A stretch of 64,000 bases of DNA from Atopostipes sp963558565 (GCA_963558565.1 CAUWGX010000004.1:1-64000); one strand, 5' to 3'. Positions 1-7,822 are shown, numbered from the stretch's first letter. Notes: generated by a model from the letters alone, not told the origin. Numbers and translations are program-made.

Positions 1-54
1 CAGAGCATTTGACTTTTAATCAAAGGGTCGCAGGTTCGATTCCTGCATGGCTCA
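1..54 (+). tRNA. tRNA-Lys (TTT), 3' part only
   Basis: The anticodon arm (loop CTTTTAA), the T arm and the 3' acceptor strand ATGGCTC plus discriminator A are present. The 5' acceptor and D arm lie before the window. It opens a tRNA cluster of the kind that often follows an rRNA operon in Lactobacillales; the rRNA itself is not visible. Confidence 0.9.
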
Positions 55-88
55 TCATTTATTCTGAAAATTGAATAAATAAGCATCA

Positions 89-170
89 GCGGATGTGGCG
101 GAATTGGCAGACGCACTAGACTTAGGATCTAGCGCCTTCGGGCGTGGGGGTTCGACTCCCTTCATCCGCA
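89..170 (+). tRNA. tRNA-Leu (TAG)
   Basis: Class II tRNA with a variable arm. Acceptor GCGGATG pairs with CATCCGC and the discriminator is A. The anticodon loop CTTAGGA between CTAGA and TCTAG gives TAG. CCA is not encoded. Confidence 0.95.
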
Positions 171-172
171 TA

Positions 173-245
173 GCCGGCTTAGCTCAGTTGGTAGAGCATC
201 TGATTTGTAATCAGGCGGTCGAGGGTTCAACTCCTTTAGCCGGCA
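173..245 (+). tRNA. tRNA-Thr (TGT)
   Basis: Acceptor GCCGGCT pairs with AGCCGGC, discriminator A. The anticodon loop TTTGTAA gives TGT. It starts 2 bases after the preceding tRNA-Leu, so the two are co-transcribed. Confidence 0.95.
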
Positions 246-265
246 TTTGTTTTTAGTTTTGAGTT

Positions 266-337
266 GCGGAAATAGTTCAGTGGTAGAACACCACCTTGCC
301 AAGGTGGGGGTCGCGGGTTCGAACCCCGTTTTCCGCT
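266..337 (+). tRNA. tRNA-Gly (GCC)
   Basis: Acceptor GCGGAAA pairs with TTTCCGC, discriminator T. The anticodon loop contains TTGCCAA, giving GCC. Same-strand member of the cluster. Confidence 0.95.
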
Positions 338-377
338 TCTACATTTAAATATTTATTAATAAGATAGGTATTTTTAA

Positions 378-463
378 GCCGGGGTGGCGGAATAGGTAGA
401 CGCACAGGACTTAAAATCCTGCGGAGAGTTGTCTCCGTGCCGGTTCGATTCCGGCTCTCGGTA
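378..463 (+). tRNA. tRNA-Leu (TAA)
   Basis: Class II tRNA with a long variable arm (GGAGA/TCTCC). The anticodon loop CTTAAAA gives TAA. The first acceptor pair is G-U. Discriminator A. Confidence 0.93.
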
Positions 464-482
464 TTTTCTTCATTAATAAGGA

Positions 483-556
483 CGGGAAGTGGCTCAGTTT
501 GGTAGAGCACCTGGTTTGGGACCAGGGAGTCGCAGGTTCAAGTCCTGTCTTCCCGA
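483..556 (+). tRNA. tRNA-Pro (TGG)
   Basis: Acceptor CGGGAAG pairs with CTTCCCG, discriminator A. The anticodon loop TTTGGGA gives TGG. Confidence 0.95.
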
Positions 557-579
557 TTGTTTTAAAATAATTATATTAT

Positions 580-652
580 CGCGGGATGGAGCAGCTGGCA
601 GCTCGTCGGGCTCATAACCCGGAGGTCGTAGGTTCGAATCCTACTCCCGCAA
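580..652 (+). tRNA. initiator tRNA-Met (CAT), copy 1
   Basis: The C1/A72 mismatch and the three G-C pairs flanking the anticodon loop (GGG CTCATAA CCC) identify an initiator tRNA. It is identical over 73 bases to the copy at 7556-7628. The following about 50 bases also resemble those after the other copy, which suggests a segmental duplication. Confidence 0.95.
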
Positions 653-779
653 TTTTGTGATGACTGTTGCTACTTTAGTCATTGACAGACAGAGTAAGCA
701 ATCGTTCTATGTTACAGAAAAAAGCTTGAGCTTTGTTGCTCAGGATGTTATCCTAAATAAGTTGAATATTTAAAGTAAA

Positions 780-852
780 GGTCCCGTAGTGTAGCGGTTA
801 CCACGCCTCCCTGTCACGGAGGAGATCGCCGGTTCAAATCCGGTCGGGATCG
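780..852 (+). tRNA. tRNA-Asp (GTC)
   Basis: Acceptor GGTCCCG pairs with CGGGATC (one G-U), discriminator G. The anticodon loop CTGTCAC gives GTC. It lies about 130 bases after initiator tRNA copy 1; I see no gene in that gap. Confidence 0.94.
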
Positions 853-869
853 TTTATTTTATCACTAAT

Positions 870-940
870 GCGGGTGTAGTTTAGTGGTAAAACTACAGCC
901 TTCCAAGCTGTTGTCGGGAGTTCGATTCTCCTCACCCGCT
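870..940 (+). tRNA. tRNA-Gly (TCC)
   Basis: Acceptor GCGGGTG pairs with CACCCGC, discriminator T. The anticodon loop contains CTTCCAA, giving TCC. It complements the GCC isoacceptor at 266-337. Confidence 0.95.
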
Positions 941-956
941 TTAAGATATATAATAA

Positions 957-1030
<74 letters not shown>

Positions 1031-1041
1031 TTAGAACATTT

Positions 1042-1132
1042 GGGAAGGTACTCAAGTGGCTGAAGAGGCGGCCCTGCTAAGGCTGTAGGTCGGGGTAATC
1101 CCGGCGCGAGGGTTCAAATCCCTCCCTTTCCG
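1042..1132 (+). tRNA. tRNA-Ser (GCT)
   Basis: Class II tRNA of 91 bases. Acceptor GGGAAGG pairs with CCTTTCC (one G-U), discriminator G. The anticodon loop CTGCTAA gives GCT. It is the last tRNA before accessory DNA; its 3' end is a common target of integrating elements. Confidence 0.93.
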
Positions 1133-1242
1133 TTATTGCGTTAAAACAGGTTATCATTAGTAGTGAGAAACCTTGATTCTAACGCTTTTGTAAAAATTCA
1201 GCAACAACCAAAATAAAACCTTGGTGGTCAAATAGTGGTCAA

Positions 1243-1286
1243 GAGTTAGTTGTATATGTTGTAAAACATATCGGCTGACTCTTTTT
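1243..1286 (+). terminator. Rho-independent terminator after the first tRNA cluster
   Basis: GAGTTAG pairs with CTGACTC and an inner ATATGTT pairs with AACATAT, followed by TTTTT. It lies 110 bases after tRNA-Ser and probably ends the cluster transcript. The 1133-1242 stretch before it has no gene, only two GGTGGTCAA-like direct repeats (see findings). Confidence 0.7.
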
Positions 1287-1329
1287 CGTTTTTGGCTTCT
1301 AGCTCTAATAAAACGTGCGAATAAATTTG

Positions 1330-2802
1330 GCTCTATAATTTATGGTGTTGATGGATCTTTCAGATTCATTGACACCATTTTTGTATTATAAAATGAAAAA
1401 AGGTCAGTGAACCCCTATAATTAAGTCACCACAACACAATTAGGAGGATTCACATGACCCCATTCATATTTTATACAAAAAACCTTAGGAATTAAAGATA
1501 AGAACATTACCTTTCAAAAACAATTGACAGAAGAACGAATCAAGGACCAAAACCATTTGGTTTTGTATGCCAAATTAACTTACTGTCCAGAAGCTTACAT
1601 CAATTGTGGGATCGTCAATCATTCGACCGATGATATTGTTAAAAATGGCACGAAGCTTTCCACGATTAAGCTCACTCATATTAATTTTAAACCTGTCCTC
1701 TTAAAGCTTAAGAAACAACGTTTCTTCTGTAAACATTACCAGACCACATTCATTGCGCAAACCAAACTAGTCGATCGCAATTGTTCGATTTCCAATCTCA
1801 TAAAATCAACAATCTCCATGGAATTAGCCGAAACACAATCGATGGCTTTAATTAGCAAGCACTTAAACATCTCTTCGCATACCGTGATGCGCCAATTAAA
1901 AAAATATGGAGTATCGACAAAAGCTGACTATCATGACTTGCCCCAACATATTTCTCTCGATGAATTTAAATCGGTGAAGAATGTCAGTGGGGCCATGAGC
2001 TTGATCTTTATTGATGCGAGGACGCATCAAGTGATGGATATTGTTGAAAATAGACAACAAAATTACTTAAAAAGTTATTTCTTTCGCTATTCATTGGAAG
2101 CTCGGCTTCAGGTCAAAACGGTGACGATGGATATCTATTCTCCCTATATCCAAGTGGTTAAAGACTGTTTTCCAAACGCTCAAATGAGCATTGATCGCTT
2201 CCATATCGTGCAGCTACTAAACCGGTCACTCAATCAAGTTCGCATTCAAGAAATGAAGAAAATACGGTACACTCGTCCCCGGGACTATCGAAAACTCAAA
2301 AAACAATGGAAGCTGATTTAAAAAAACGAATCAGATCTTGATTACGAGAACTATTTTACCCATCGCTTGTATGAAGGCATAGTGAGTGAATATATCATGT
2401 TGGAGTACTTATTAAGTATCAGTCCTCAATTGGCTAAAGCTTATCGTATCGTTACTCGATTAAAATGGGCTTTAAAAAACCGACGGTTTAGACGATTTAA
2501 AGAAGAATTGAACAAAGCAAAACAAGATACATATCCTCAACAAGTTCGTACGGCACTGAACACCTTAGAAAAATATATAAAGCCTATCAAGAATGCCTTT
2601 ATGTATACTTTATCCAATGGACCGATTGAAGGCATTAATAACAAAATCAAAAATATTAAACGCTCGGGTTATGGTTATCGAAACTTTGAGCATTTAAAAC
2701 AACGTATTTTAATCAGTTTTAATTTAACTATTCCTTCAGAGAAGCCAAAGGCTTTATTTTACACGAATATAAAAGTAAATAAACCTTCGAAATCAATCAC
2801 TG
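1330..2802 (+). mobile_element. Decayed ISL3-family insertion sequence
   Basis: The element is defined by the broken ISL3-type transposase gene inside it. A plausible left end starts at the GGCTCTATAATTTATGGTG stretch at 1330, which resembles ISL3-family terminal repeats that begin GGCTC. A hairpin at 1342-1378 (ATGGTGT pairing with ACACCAT, followed by TTTTTG) lies just inside this end. I find no convincing matching right inverted repeat: at about 2803 the sequence passes straight into a 204-bp palindromic element that contributes the last codons of the transposase frame. The right end is therefore lost or displaced. The left boundary is approximate. Confidence 0.65.
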
Positions 2803-2837
2803 TTCCATTACGTAGTGGAGCGGTTCTTCGGGAGTAG
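1454..2837 (+). pseudogene. ISL3-family transposase, inactivated
   Basis: Read through its lesions, the product matches ISL3-family transposases: an N-terminal zinc-ribbon region, a helix-turn-helix around 'ISSHTVMRQLKKYG', a DDE core ('ISLDEFK', 'VTMDIYSPY') and the C-terminal 'SNGPIEGINNKIKNIKR' glutamate motif. The ATG at 1454 has an AGGAGG site 9 bases upstream, but one extra C in ATGACCCCATT shifts the frame; with three Cs the reading joins the main frame (QKTLGIKDK). A TAA at 2319-2321 breaks that frame in place, and coding similarity resumes in the same frame directly after it, so this is a point nonsense change (probably TTA to TAA). Two zinc-ribbon cysteines appear as tyrosine ('CPEAY', 'CKHY'). 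The frame ends inside the palindromic repeat at 2803. It cannot make an active transposase. Confidence 0.85.
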
Positions 2838-3006
2838 CGTCAAAGACGAAATGCGAATAAGGGCTCGTCCGCGCACAGCAAGGACTACGAGCCATTTGAG
2901 GCTTGAGAGTTTGGAAATCCCTTCTCGTTGCCGGAGGCTTCGAGAAGAAGTTCCAAACGGTCTCGCTACTTTTTCCGAAGAACAAAGCTCCAACGGAGTA
3001 ATGGAA
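2803..3006. repeat. 204-bp nested palindromic (MITE-like) element
   Basis: The ends are a perfect 9-bp inverted repeat, TTCCATTAC (2803-2811) and GTAATGGAA (2998-3006). Further in, both arms share TGGAGC, GTTCTTCGG and AGTAGCG in the same order, so the outer 35 bases pair imperfectly. Two smaller hairpins sit inside: GGCTCGT/ACGAGCC (2862-2892), and a longer one joining GTTTGGAAATCCCTTCTCG with CGAGAAGAAGTTCCAAAC (about 2909-2957). Its base composition is more GC-rich than the IS before it. Open frames inside it on both strands look like by-products. It could be a small non-autonomous mobile element or a dispersed structured repeat. Confidence 0.75.
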
Positions 3007-3022
3007 AAAGCAGGTGACTAAT

Positions 3023-3060
3023 TATAAAAAAAGAGAACACAGTATTGAACTGCATTCTCT
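3023..3060 (-). terminator. Terminator of the phosphoribosyltransferase gene
   Basis: On the minus strand AGAGAA plus ACTG-type arms close around a 5-base loop, followed by seven Ts. It lies 95 bases past the stop codon of the gene at 3155-3784. Confidence 0.75.
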
Positions 3061-3154
3061 AAAAGATTCTATCAACACGATTTGACATAGAACCTTTTTT
3101 TGTTGGAAAAAATGGAAGCTCTCCTTATTTCGTTCAAAAGAATGGATGTGGCCC

Positions 3155-3784
3155 TTACATAAGGTCACTGTCTTTAAGCATCGCTTGTATTTCTTGATCA
3201 CTAATTTGTGGGAAATGTTGATAATAAGCACCGACTGCGCCTAAAAAATATTCAGGAACTTCGACAAAAGCGACTCGATCGACTTGTTGCTCTAGTGTTT
3301 GAAAAGTCTCTTGAGGAATAATAGGAACGGCTACAGTAATCTGTTTGACTTGTTTGGCTTTAACAGCAGCAATGGCTGCAAACATGGTCATCCCTGTGGC
3401 GATGCCATCATCCACAATAATCACGTCTTTGCCTGTTAGATCTTGCTTTTCGACTATTTCATCGTATAGTTTTCGTCTTCTTTGGTTTTCGTTTTGCACT
3501 CGTTCTATTTCTTGATCTATCCAATTTTGCTCCACGGTGATTTGGGGATTTAAAATGGGGGTGCCTTCTTCGGCCATTGCGCCAATAGCAACTTCTGAAT
3601 AAGAAGGATGGACGAGTTTCTTAGCAAGGACAACGTCAAAGGGAAGGAAGTGCTGCTTAGCAAGAACAAGTCCCATAGGTACACCTCCACGTGGTAGAGC
3701 CAGGACAATGGTATCTTTAGGACGAGTAACTCTAATATTTTCTGACAACTGTTCAGCGGCATCGATTCTGTCTTTAAAAAGCAT
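3155..3784 (-). CDS. Phosphoribosyltransferase family protein
   Basis: 209 residues. The PRPP-binding loop of type I phosphoribosyltransferases is clear at residues 121-134 (VIIVDDGIATGMTM: hydrophobic strand, two acidic residues, then a TGMT loop). An 'ALPRGGVPMG' segment at 29-38 matches the N-terminal loop of the COG1926-type group, which is distinct from the purine or pyrimidine salvage enzymes. The substrate cannot be told from sequence. An AAAGGAGG site lies 6 bases before the ATG at 3784. It is a single gene between the IS debris and a convergently placed terminator, and is followed on the same strand by its own hairpin terminator. Catalytic residues look intact, so I expect an active cytoplasmic enzyme of unknown specificity. 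Confidence 0.85.
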   Translation of the reverse strand: MLFKDRIDAAEQLSENIRVTRPKDTIVLALPRGGVPMGLVLAKQHFLPFDVVLAKKLVHPSYSEVAIGAMAEEGTPILNPQITVEQNWIDQEIERVQNENQRRRKLYDEIVEKQDLTGKDVIIVDDGIATGMTMFAAIAAVKAKQVKQITVAVPIIPQETFQTLEQQVDRVAFVEVPEYFLGAVGAYYQHFPQISDQEIQAMLKDSDLM

Positions 3785-3842
3785 TTTAAGACCTCCTTTA
3801 AGGTGATTTCAATTCTATTTTAGCACGGGGCGAGGCGGAGGG

Positions 3843-3883
3843 AAATAAAAACTACCTCCTTCGTAAAATAACGAAAGAGGTCG
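3843..3883 (-). terminator. Terminator of the amidase gene
   Basis: On the minus strand CGACCTCTTTCGT pairs with ACGAAGGAGGTAG around a 6-base loop, followed by a T-rich run. It lies 14 bases past the amidase stop codon. Confidence 0.85.
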
Positions 3884-3896
3884 TTCAAATAAAGGA

Positions 3897-5393
3897 TTAT
3901 TCGACTTCGTGAATATCAAGATCGAGAGCGTCTGCTTCTTCCAATTGTTTGGCTATTTGTAAGAGCAAAACTTCCGCCCCTTTTTTCGTCCAGATTTGTG
4001 TTCCAATAGGTAAACCTTCCTCCGTCTTGTAGAGCGGAAGACTGATCGCCGGTTGTCCTGTTAAGTTTTGTTGTTGTGTAAACGGGGTATAGGCGAGACT
4101 ATGTTGGAACATTTCCCAGATCAGGGCTTGTTGTTCTTCTTGATCATAGTCATCAATATTTCGTAATTTATCAAGCAAAACTTCCGATTGGTCAAAAGCA
4201 TCATGAGGAAAAGCCGGACCATTTGTCGCTGGTAAAATCAAAGCATCATATTCTTCAAAGAAACGTTCCATCTGGGCTGCTAATTGATCCCAAAAAGCAA
4301 GTACTTGTGAATAATCGACACCTGAAATCTTCAAGCCCGAGCGGTAAAGGGCCCAACTCATCGTTTCCATATCGTCTACGCTTACTGCGCGTTCCATGTT
4401 TGCTTCAATGCCTTCGACCATAGACGCGGTCTCGACACCATTTACGATGTAATAAGTCTGCATCGCTCGAATACCGTCCGTTGTTGGATCGGCTTCTTCG
4501 ACGGTATGTCCGAGGGCTTCTAACTTTTCAACTGCGACGCGAACAGTGTTTTTCGCCTCTTCTGTCACTTCAGTTTTGATCGGTGACTGGAAGGAATAAG
4601 CGAACTTTAGGGGTTGGTCTAAAGGTTCTAAACTTTCTTCTTCGATCAAAGGTAACACAAAAGGAGCATCGTATTGTTCGACTTGCATGGCCTTTAACAT
4701 CGTCCAAGTGTCGCGGACAGATTTAGTAAGTGCAAAGTTAATGCTTGCTCCTTGCCAGCCTCTGAAACTTCCCGGTCCAACCGGAGTGCGACCACGTGAA
4801 GGTTTTAAACCAATCAGGCCATTAAAACTAGCGGGAATACGGATTGATCCACCACCATCACTAGCGGTTACAATCGGTACTAGTCCTGCTTTTAGGGCAG
4901 CAGCAGCGCCACCACTAGAACCACCTGCGTTACGATTTGCGTCATAAGGAGAATTTACAGAACCCGTAAAAACGGCATCCGATTCATTTTTAAAACCAAA
5001 CTCAGGGACGTTCGTGCGGCCAACCACGATAAAGCCTCCTTTAAGGACTTGCTGGACAAAATAATCTGTTTCCGTTGGAATATAGCCATCCATTAATTGG
5101 GCGCCGCTTGTCGCCGGATGGTTCGCTTGATCTTGTCCTAAATCTTTGAGTAAAATAGGGACACCGAAAAAAGGCGGCAGCTGCTGAATCTCATCTTCTT
5201 CGAGTGCAATCAAGGCTTCATCGAATTCGCGAGCAGCTTCAATTGCTTCATCTCTTTGAATATGGATGACGGCATTTAATTTCGAATCGACATCATCAAT
5301 ATTCGTCAATGCTCGTTGCACTAATTCAGTAACCGTTACTTCTTGCTTTTTAATTTGATCGGCATAAAATGTTGCATCTTTTTCAAATAACAT
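3897..5393 (-). CDS. Amidase (amidase signature family)
   Basis: 498 residues, the usual length for amidase-signature enzymes that hydrolyse carboxylic amides. The Ser-cisSer-Lys triad is visible: Lys83 in 'LLKDL', the cis-serine in the GGSSGG loop at 157-162, and the nucleophile Ser183 in 'DGGGSIRIPAS'. It resembles the stand-alone amidases of Gram-positive bacteria; gatC and gatB are not beside it, so it is unlikely to be the GatA subunit of the tRNA amidotransferase. An AAGGAG site precedes the ATG at 5393 by 6 bases. It is transcribed alone, away from the ArAE-type gene, with its own strong terminator. The physiological substrate is unknown. Confidence 0.9.
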   Translation of the reverse strand: MLFEKDATFYADQIKKQEVTVTELVQRALTNIDDVDSKLNAVIHIQRDEAIEAAREFDEALIALEEDEIQQLPPFFGVPILLKDLGQDQANHPATSGAQLMDGYIPTETDYFVQQVLKGGFIVVGRTNVPEFGFKNESDAVFTGSVNSPYDANRNAGGSSGGAAAALKAGLVPIVTASDGGGSIRIPASFNGLIGLKPSRGRTPVGPGSFRGWQGASINFALTKSVRDTWTMLKAMQVEQYDAPFVLPLIEEESLEPLDQPLKFAYSFQSPIKTEVTEEAKNTVRVAVEKLEALGHTVEEADPTTDGIRAMQTYYIVNGVETASMVEGIEANMERAVSVDDMETMSWALYRSGLKISGVDYSQVLAFWDQLAAQMERFFEEYDALILPATNGPAFPHDAFDQSEVLLDKLRNIDDYDQEEQQALIWEMFQHSLAYTPFTQQQNLTGQPAISLPLYKTEEGLPIGTQIWTKKGAEVLLLQIAKQLEEADALDLDIHEVE

Positions 5394-5596
5394 TTCTTTC
5401 TCCTTCTAAATGAATGTTTAACTCTATTCTGCCGAAGATGTGTCGAGAATGCAATCAAACATTGAAGAAATGATGAAACCCTAAGAAAGGAAGCAAATGA
5501 AAAAGAACAAACGTTTATATCATAGAGGCGTTTAAGTAAGAAACACTCCTTAAAAGTGCAAAATAGTATTTATTGCTTGAAAAAACAAAAGACCAA

Positions 5597-5630
5597 GTTT
5601 GATTTATTTTATCCTTACATACGGTATAAT
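5597..5630 (+). promoter_or_regulatory. Probable promoter of the ArAE-family gene
   Basis: A consensus TATAAT -10 box lies at 5625-5630, 34 bases before the GTG start. The -35 box is poor: TTGATT is present but at about 20 bp spacing. The 5394-5596 stretch upstream holds no convincing gene. Confidence 0.45.
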
Positions 5631-5664
5631 AAGAAAGACAGAATTTAGAATAGGGTGATAGAAA

Positions 5665-6642
5665 GTGAATTTAACACAGCGCACGATACGCATTGCGATT
5701 TCTGCGGTATTATCCGTGCTGGTGGCCACCTATTTAGGTCTTGAAAACCCGTTATCTGCGGGAATTATCGCGATCTTGGGTGTTTTAGATACGCGTTTAG
5801 AAACCATTCAAAATGCGTTAAAAATGTTTCTTTCGTTGTTACTAGCTTTTGTTGTAGCGACCATTATCTTTTTAGTTTTTGATTTTTCAGTCTTTAGTTT
5901 TGGGATCTATTTAGCGCTTTATGTGCCACTTGCTTATACCTTAAAAGTAGATGTAGGTATTGCACCGAGCTCGGTCTTAGTGACTCATTTTATTATTGCG
6001 GGTAGTATAGCTTGGCCCTGGCAATTAAATGGCATCCTCATTATGGCGATTGGTTTAGTCTTTGCGACGATTGCTCATCTGTGGAATCCGTCTTATAACC
6101 AAAAACTCGACCGACACATCGTCGAGATCGAAAGACAAATGTCTTTGATTTTATTTCTTTTAGAAAAACGCTTAGTGGCCGGCAATGAAACGACGCGACG
6201 AATTAAAACAGAATTACAAGGTTTATATGAGATGATCCATGCGTTTGAAGATTTAGCGTTTGTGGAATTGGAAAACCGTCAATTTACAAAAAATGGGCAA
6301 GACTATTATATTCGTTATGCGCAAATGCGGAAACAACAATATGAAATTTTAGATCTGATTACGAATGCGCTAGCTAATATGCTGCCGAATACAGAAGAAA
6401 ATAAAATTTTGGCTTCGATTTTCGGACGTACGGCTGAACAGTTGGATGAAAGTAATACGGGGATCGAACTTTTAAGTGATATTAGTACGCTGTACCGCGG
6501 CTTTCGTGACTCCGCGTTACCTCAATCACGGGAAGAATTTGAAAGTCGGGCGATCTTATATAATATTTTAATCGACTTTGAACGCTTTTTAGAATTAAAG
6601 CGGGATTTTTATTTAGAATATGGGGAAGAAGCTGAGCAATAA
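5665..6642 (+). CDS. ArAE-family (aromatic acid exporter-like, DUF939) membrane protein
   Basis: 325 residues. The N-terminal half carries four or five membrane segments (about 8-26, 33-45, 52-72, 76-94 and 105-140). The C-terminal half, from about residue 150, is soluble and helical. This two-part layout, with the start 'TQRTIRIAISAVLSVLVATYLGL', is typical of the ArAE_1 family of Firmicutes, whose transported substrate is generally unproven. The start is GTG at 5665, 5 bases after a weak GGGTGATA site. It is a single gene with a -10 box just upstream and a bidirectional terminator after it. Family assignment is firm; export of aromatic acids is only inferred from the family name. Confidence 0.8.
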   Translation: MNLTQRTIRIAISAVLSVLVATYLGLENPLSAGIIAILGVLDTRLETIQNALKMFLSLLLAFVVATIIFLVFDFSVFSFGIYLALYVPLAYTLKVDVGIAPSSVLVTHFIIAGSIAWPWQLNGILIMAIGLVFATIAHLWNPSYNQKLDRHIVEIERQMSLILFLLEKRLVAGNETTRRIKTELQGLYEMIHAFEDLAFVELENRQFTKNGQDYYIRYAQMRKQQYEILDLITNALANMLPNTEENKILASIFGRTAEQLDESNTGIELLSDISTLYRGFRDSALPQSREEFESRAILYNILIDFERFLELKRDFYLEYGEEAEQ

Positions 6643-6647
6643 AAAGA

Positions 6648-6695
6648 AGACCCGTAAGAACAGAAAAAATTCTTTGTTCTTACGGGTCTTTACTT
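6648..6695. terminator. Bidirectional terminator
   Basis: AGACCCGTAAGAACA pairs with TGTTCTTACGGGTCT around a 12-base loop, with A-rich and T-rich flanks. It separates the convergent ArAE-type and OsmC genes. Confidence 0.9.
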
Positions 6696-6700
6696 ATACT

Positions 6701-7114
6701 TTAAACTTTTTCGATGGATAAGTTGATCGTATTTCCATTTTTTAATACGGCTGAAACGGTACAAAAACGATCAATAAATTGTTGGAGATTTTCTATATGC
6801 TGCTCATCCAAATCAGCATCGGTTGTAATAACAGCGTCTACTTCAAGGTCCCAACCGTCTAATCTTTGTTTGAAATCACCTGTAACCTCTGTGTCCAACG
6901 TCTCTGCTTCAATTTTACTGCGATCGAGATAAGAACGCGCAGTCATTAATAGGCAACCGGCTAACGAAGAAAGCAGAAGTCCTGTAGGAGAGGTTCCGGC
7001 ACTTTCTTTGTTGGGATTACGACTCGCATAGTCTAGCGTATACTGATGTCCTTCAGATTCTGTTTCAATTACATAGCCTTTGGTGTTTTTACCTTGTACT
7101 TTTACTGTGGCCAT
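6701..7114 (-). CDS. OsmC/Ohr family peroxide-reducing protein
   Basis: 137 residues from the ATG at 7114. That start has an AAAGGAGC site 7 bases upstream and begins the conserved 'MATVKVQG'; a longer frame to 7141 exists without such a site. The OsmC family reduces organic peroxides with two cysteines, seen here as Cys54 in 'SLAGCLLMTAR' and Cys118 in 'FCTVSAV'. The spacing fits the OsmC/Ohr fold, in which two subunits form the active sites. It is convergent with the ArAE-family gene. No redox regulator is adjacent, so I cannot say whether it responds to peroxide. Confidence 0.9.
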   Translation of the reverse strand: MATVKVQGKNTKGYVIETESEGHQYTLDYASRNPNKESAGTSPTGLLLSSLAGCLLMTARSYLDRSKIEAETLDTEVTGDFKQRLDGWDLEVDAVITTDADLDEQHIENLQQFIDRFCTVSAVLKNGNTINLSIEKV

Positions 7115-7304
7115 TTTTTGGCTCCTTTCATACCTGCTCATGTGGTCTTCTTACTCATTGAGCGTATCAAGTTTTAGCCAAAAGAACAAATGATTTGTAT
7201 GAGCCCAATGGATATCAAAAGCAGAGAAAGTTGTTTGGATAAGAGTTAAGAAGCCATCGCGGAAGAAACTCCTTCAATATAAATACAATAATATCATTTT
7301 ATGG

Positions 7305-7333
7305 TTGACTTTTAAGGGAGAGTACTGTAGTAT
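7305..7333 (+). promoter_or_regulatory. Promoter of the second tRNA cluster
   Basis: TTGACT (7305-7310), a 17-bp spacer and TAGTAT (7328-7333). The cluster starts 37 bases further on. The second cluster therefore has its own sigma-A type promoter and does not depend on the first. Confidence 0.7.
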
Positions 7334-7370
7334 TATAAGAGTGTTCGAAAAGATATGCGTTATAAAAAAA

Positions 7371-7442
7371 GGCCCCTTGGTCAAGTGGTTAAGACATCGC
7401 CCTTTCACGGCGGTATCACGGGTTCGAATCCCGTAGGGGTCA
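7371..7442 (+). tRNA. tRNA-Glu (TTC)
   Basis: Acceptor GGCCCCT pairs with AGGGGTC (one G-U), discriminator A. The anticodon loop CTTTCAC gives TTC. Confidence 0.95.
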
Positions 7443-7454
7443 TTTCAAAAACAT

Positions 7455-7544
7455 GGAGGATTACCCAAGTCCGGCTGAAGGGATCGGTCTTGAAAACCGA
7501 CAGGTGCTTAACGGCACGCGGGGGTTCGAATCCCTCATCCTCCT
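7455..7544 (+). tRNA. tRNA-Ser (TGA)
   Basis: Class II tRNA with a variable arm. Acceptor GGAGGAT pairs with ATCCTCC. The anticodon loop CTTGAAA between CGGT and ACCG gives TGA. The base after the acceptor is T, where G is usual for serine tRNAs. Confidence 0.92.
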
Positions 7545-7555
7545 TCTACCATTAT

Positions 7556-7628
7556 CGCGGGATGGAGCAGCTGGCAGCTCGTCGGGCTCATAACCCGGAG
7601 GTCGTAGGTTCGAATCCTACTCCCGCAA
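7556..7628 (+). tRNA. initiator tRNA-Met (CAT), copy 2
   Basis: Identical to the copy at 580-652, with C1/A72 and three G-C pairs next to the anticodon loop. Confidence 0.95.
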
Positions 7629-7692
7629 TTTGCCATAACTGTTGTTGCTTTAGCAATTTACAGATGAGGTTCATTTGAATAAAATTAAAAAA

Positions 7693-7765
7693 GGCTCAGT
7701 AGCTCAGTTGGTAGAGCAACGGATTGAAGCTCCGTGTGTCGGCAGTTCAACTCTGTCCTGAGCCA
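7693..7765 (+). tRNA. tRNA-Phe (GAA)
   Basis: Acceptor GGCTCAG pairs with CTGAGCC, discriminator A. The anticodon loop TTGAAGC gives GAA. Position 37 is G and 38 is C, where many bacteria have AA for the MiaA modification. Confidence 0.94.
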
Positions 7766-7769
7766 TTTT

Positions 7770-7817
7770 AAAAAAGCTTATGCGTCGATGGTTTCATCGA
7801 ATGCATAAGCTTTTTTT
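7770..7817. terminator. Strong bidirectional terminator after the second tRNA cluster
   Basis: AAAAAAGCTTATGC pairs with GCATAAGCTTTTTT, with an inner GATG/CATC helix and T-runs on both strands. It serves the tRNA cluster and the convergent membrane protein gene. Confidence 0.92.
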
Positions 7818-7822
7818 GTGGT

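Noticed and set aside
2319..2367. A frameshift between the two halves of the ISL3 transposase
   Set aside because: The two halves are in the same frame; TAA 2319-2321 is an in-frame nonsense codon and the sequence between continues the protein.
2797..3021. Small open frames on both strands inside the 204-bp palindrome
   Set aside because: They mirror each other because of the inverted repeat, lack ribosome binding sites and show no protein-like composition.
3897..5393. GatA subunit of the Asp/Glu-tRNA amidotransferase
   Set aside because: The amidase signature is shared, but gatC and gatB are not adjacent and the flanking sequence fits the stand-alone amidases better.
5497..5535. A 12-codon micro-ORF with an AGAAAGG site in the amidase/ArAE gap
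   Set aside because: It is too short to support without conservation or expression data, and no hairpin links it to control of the downstream gene.
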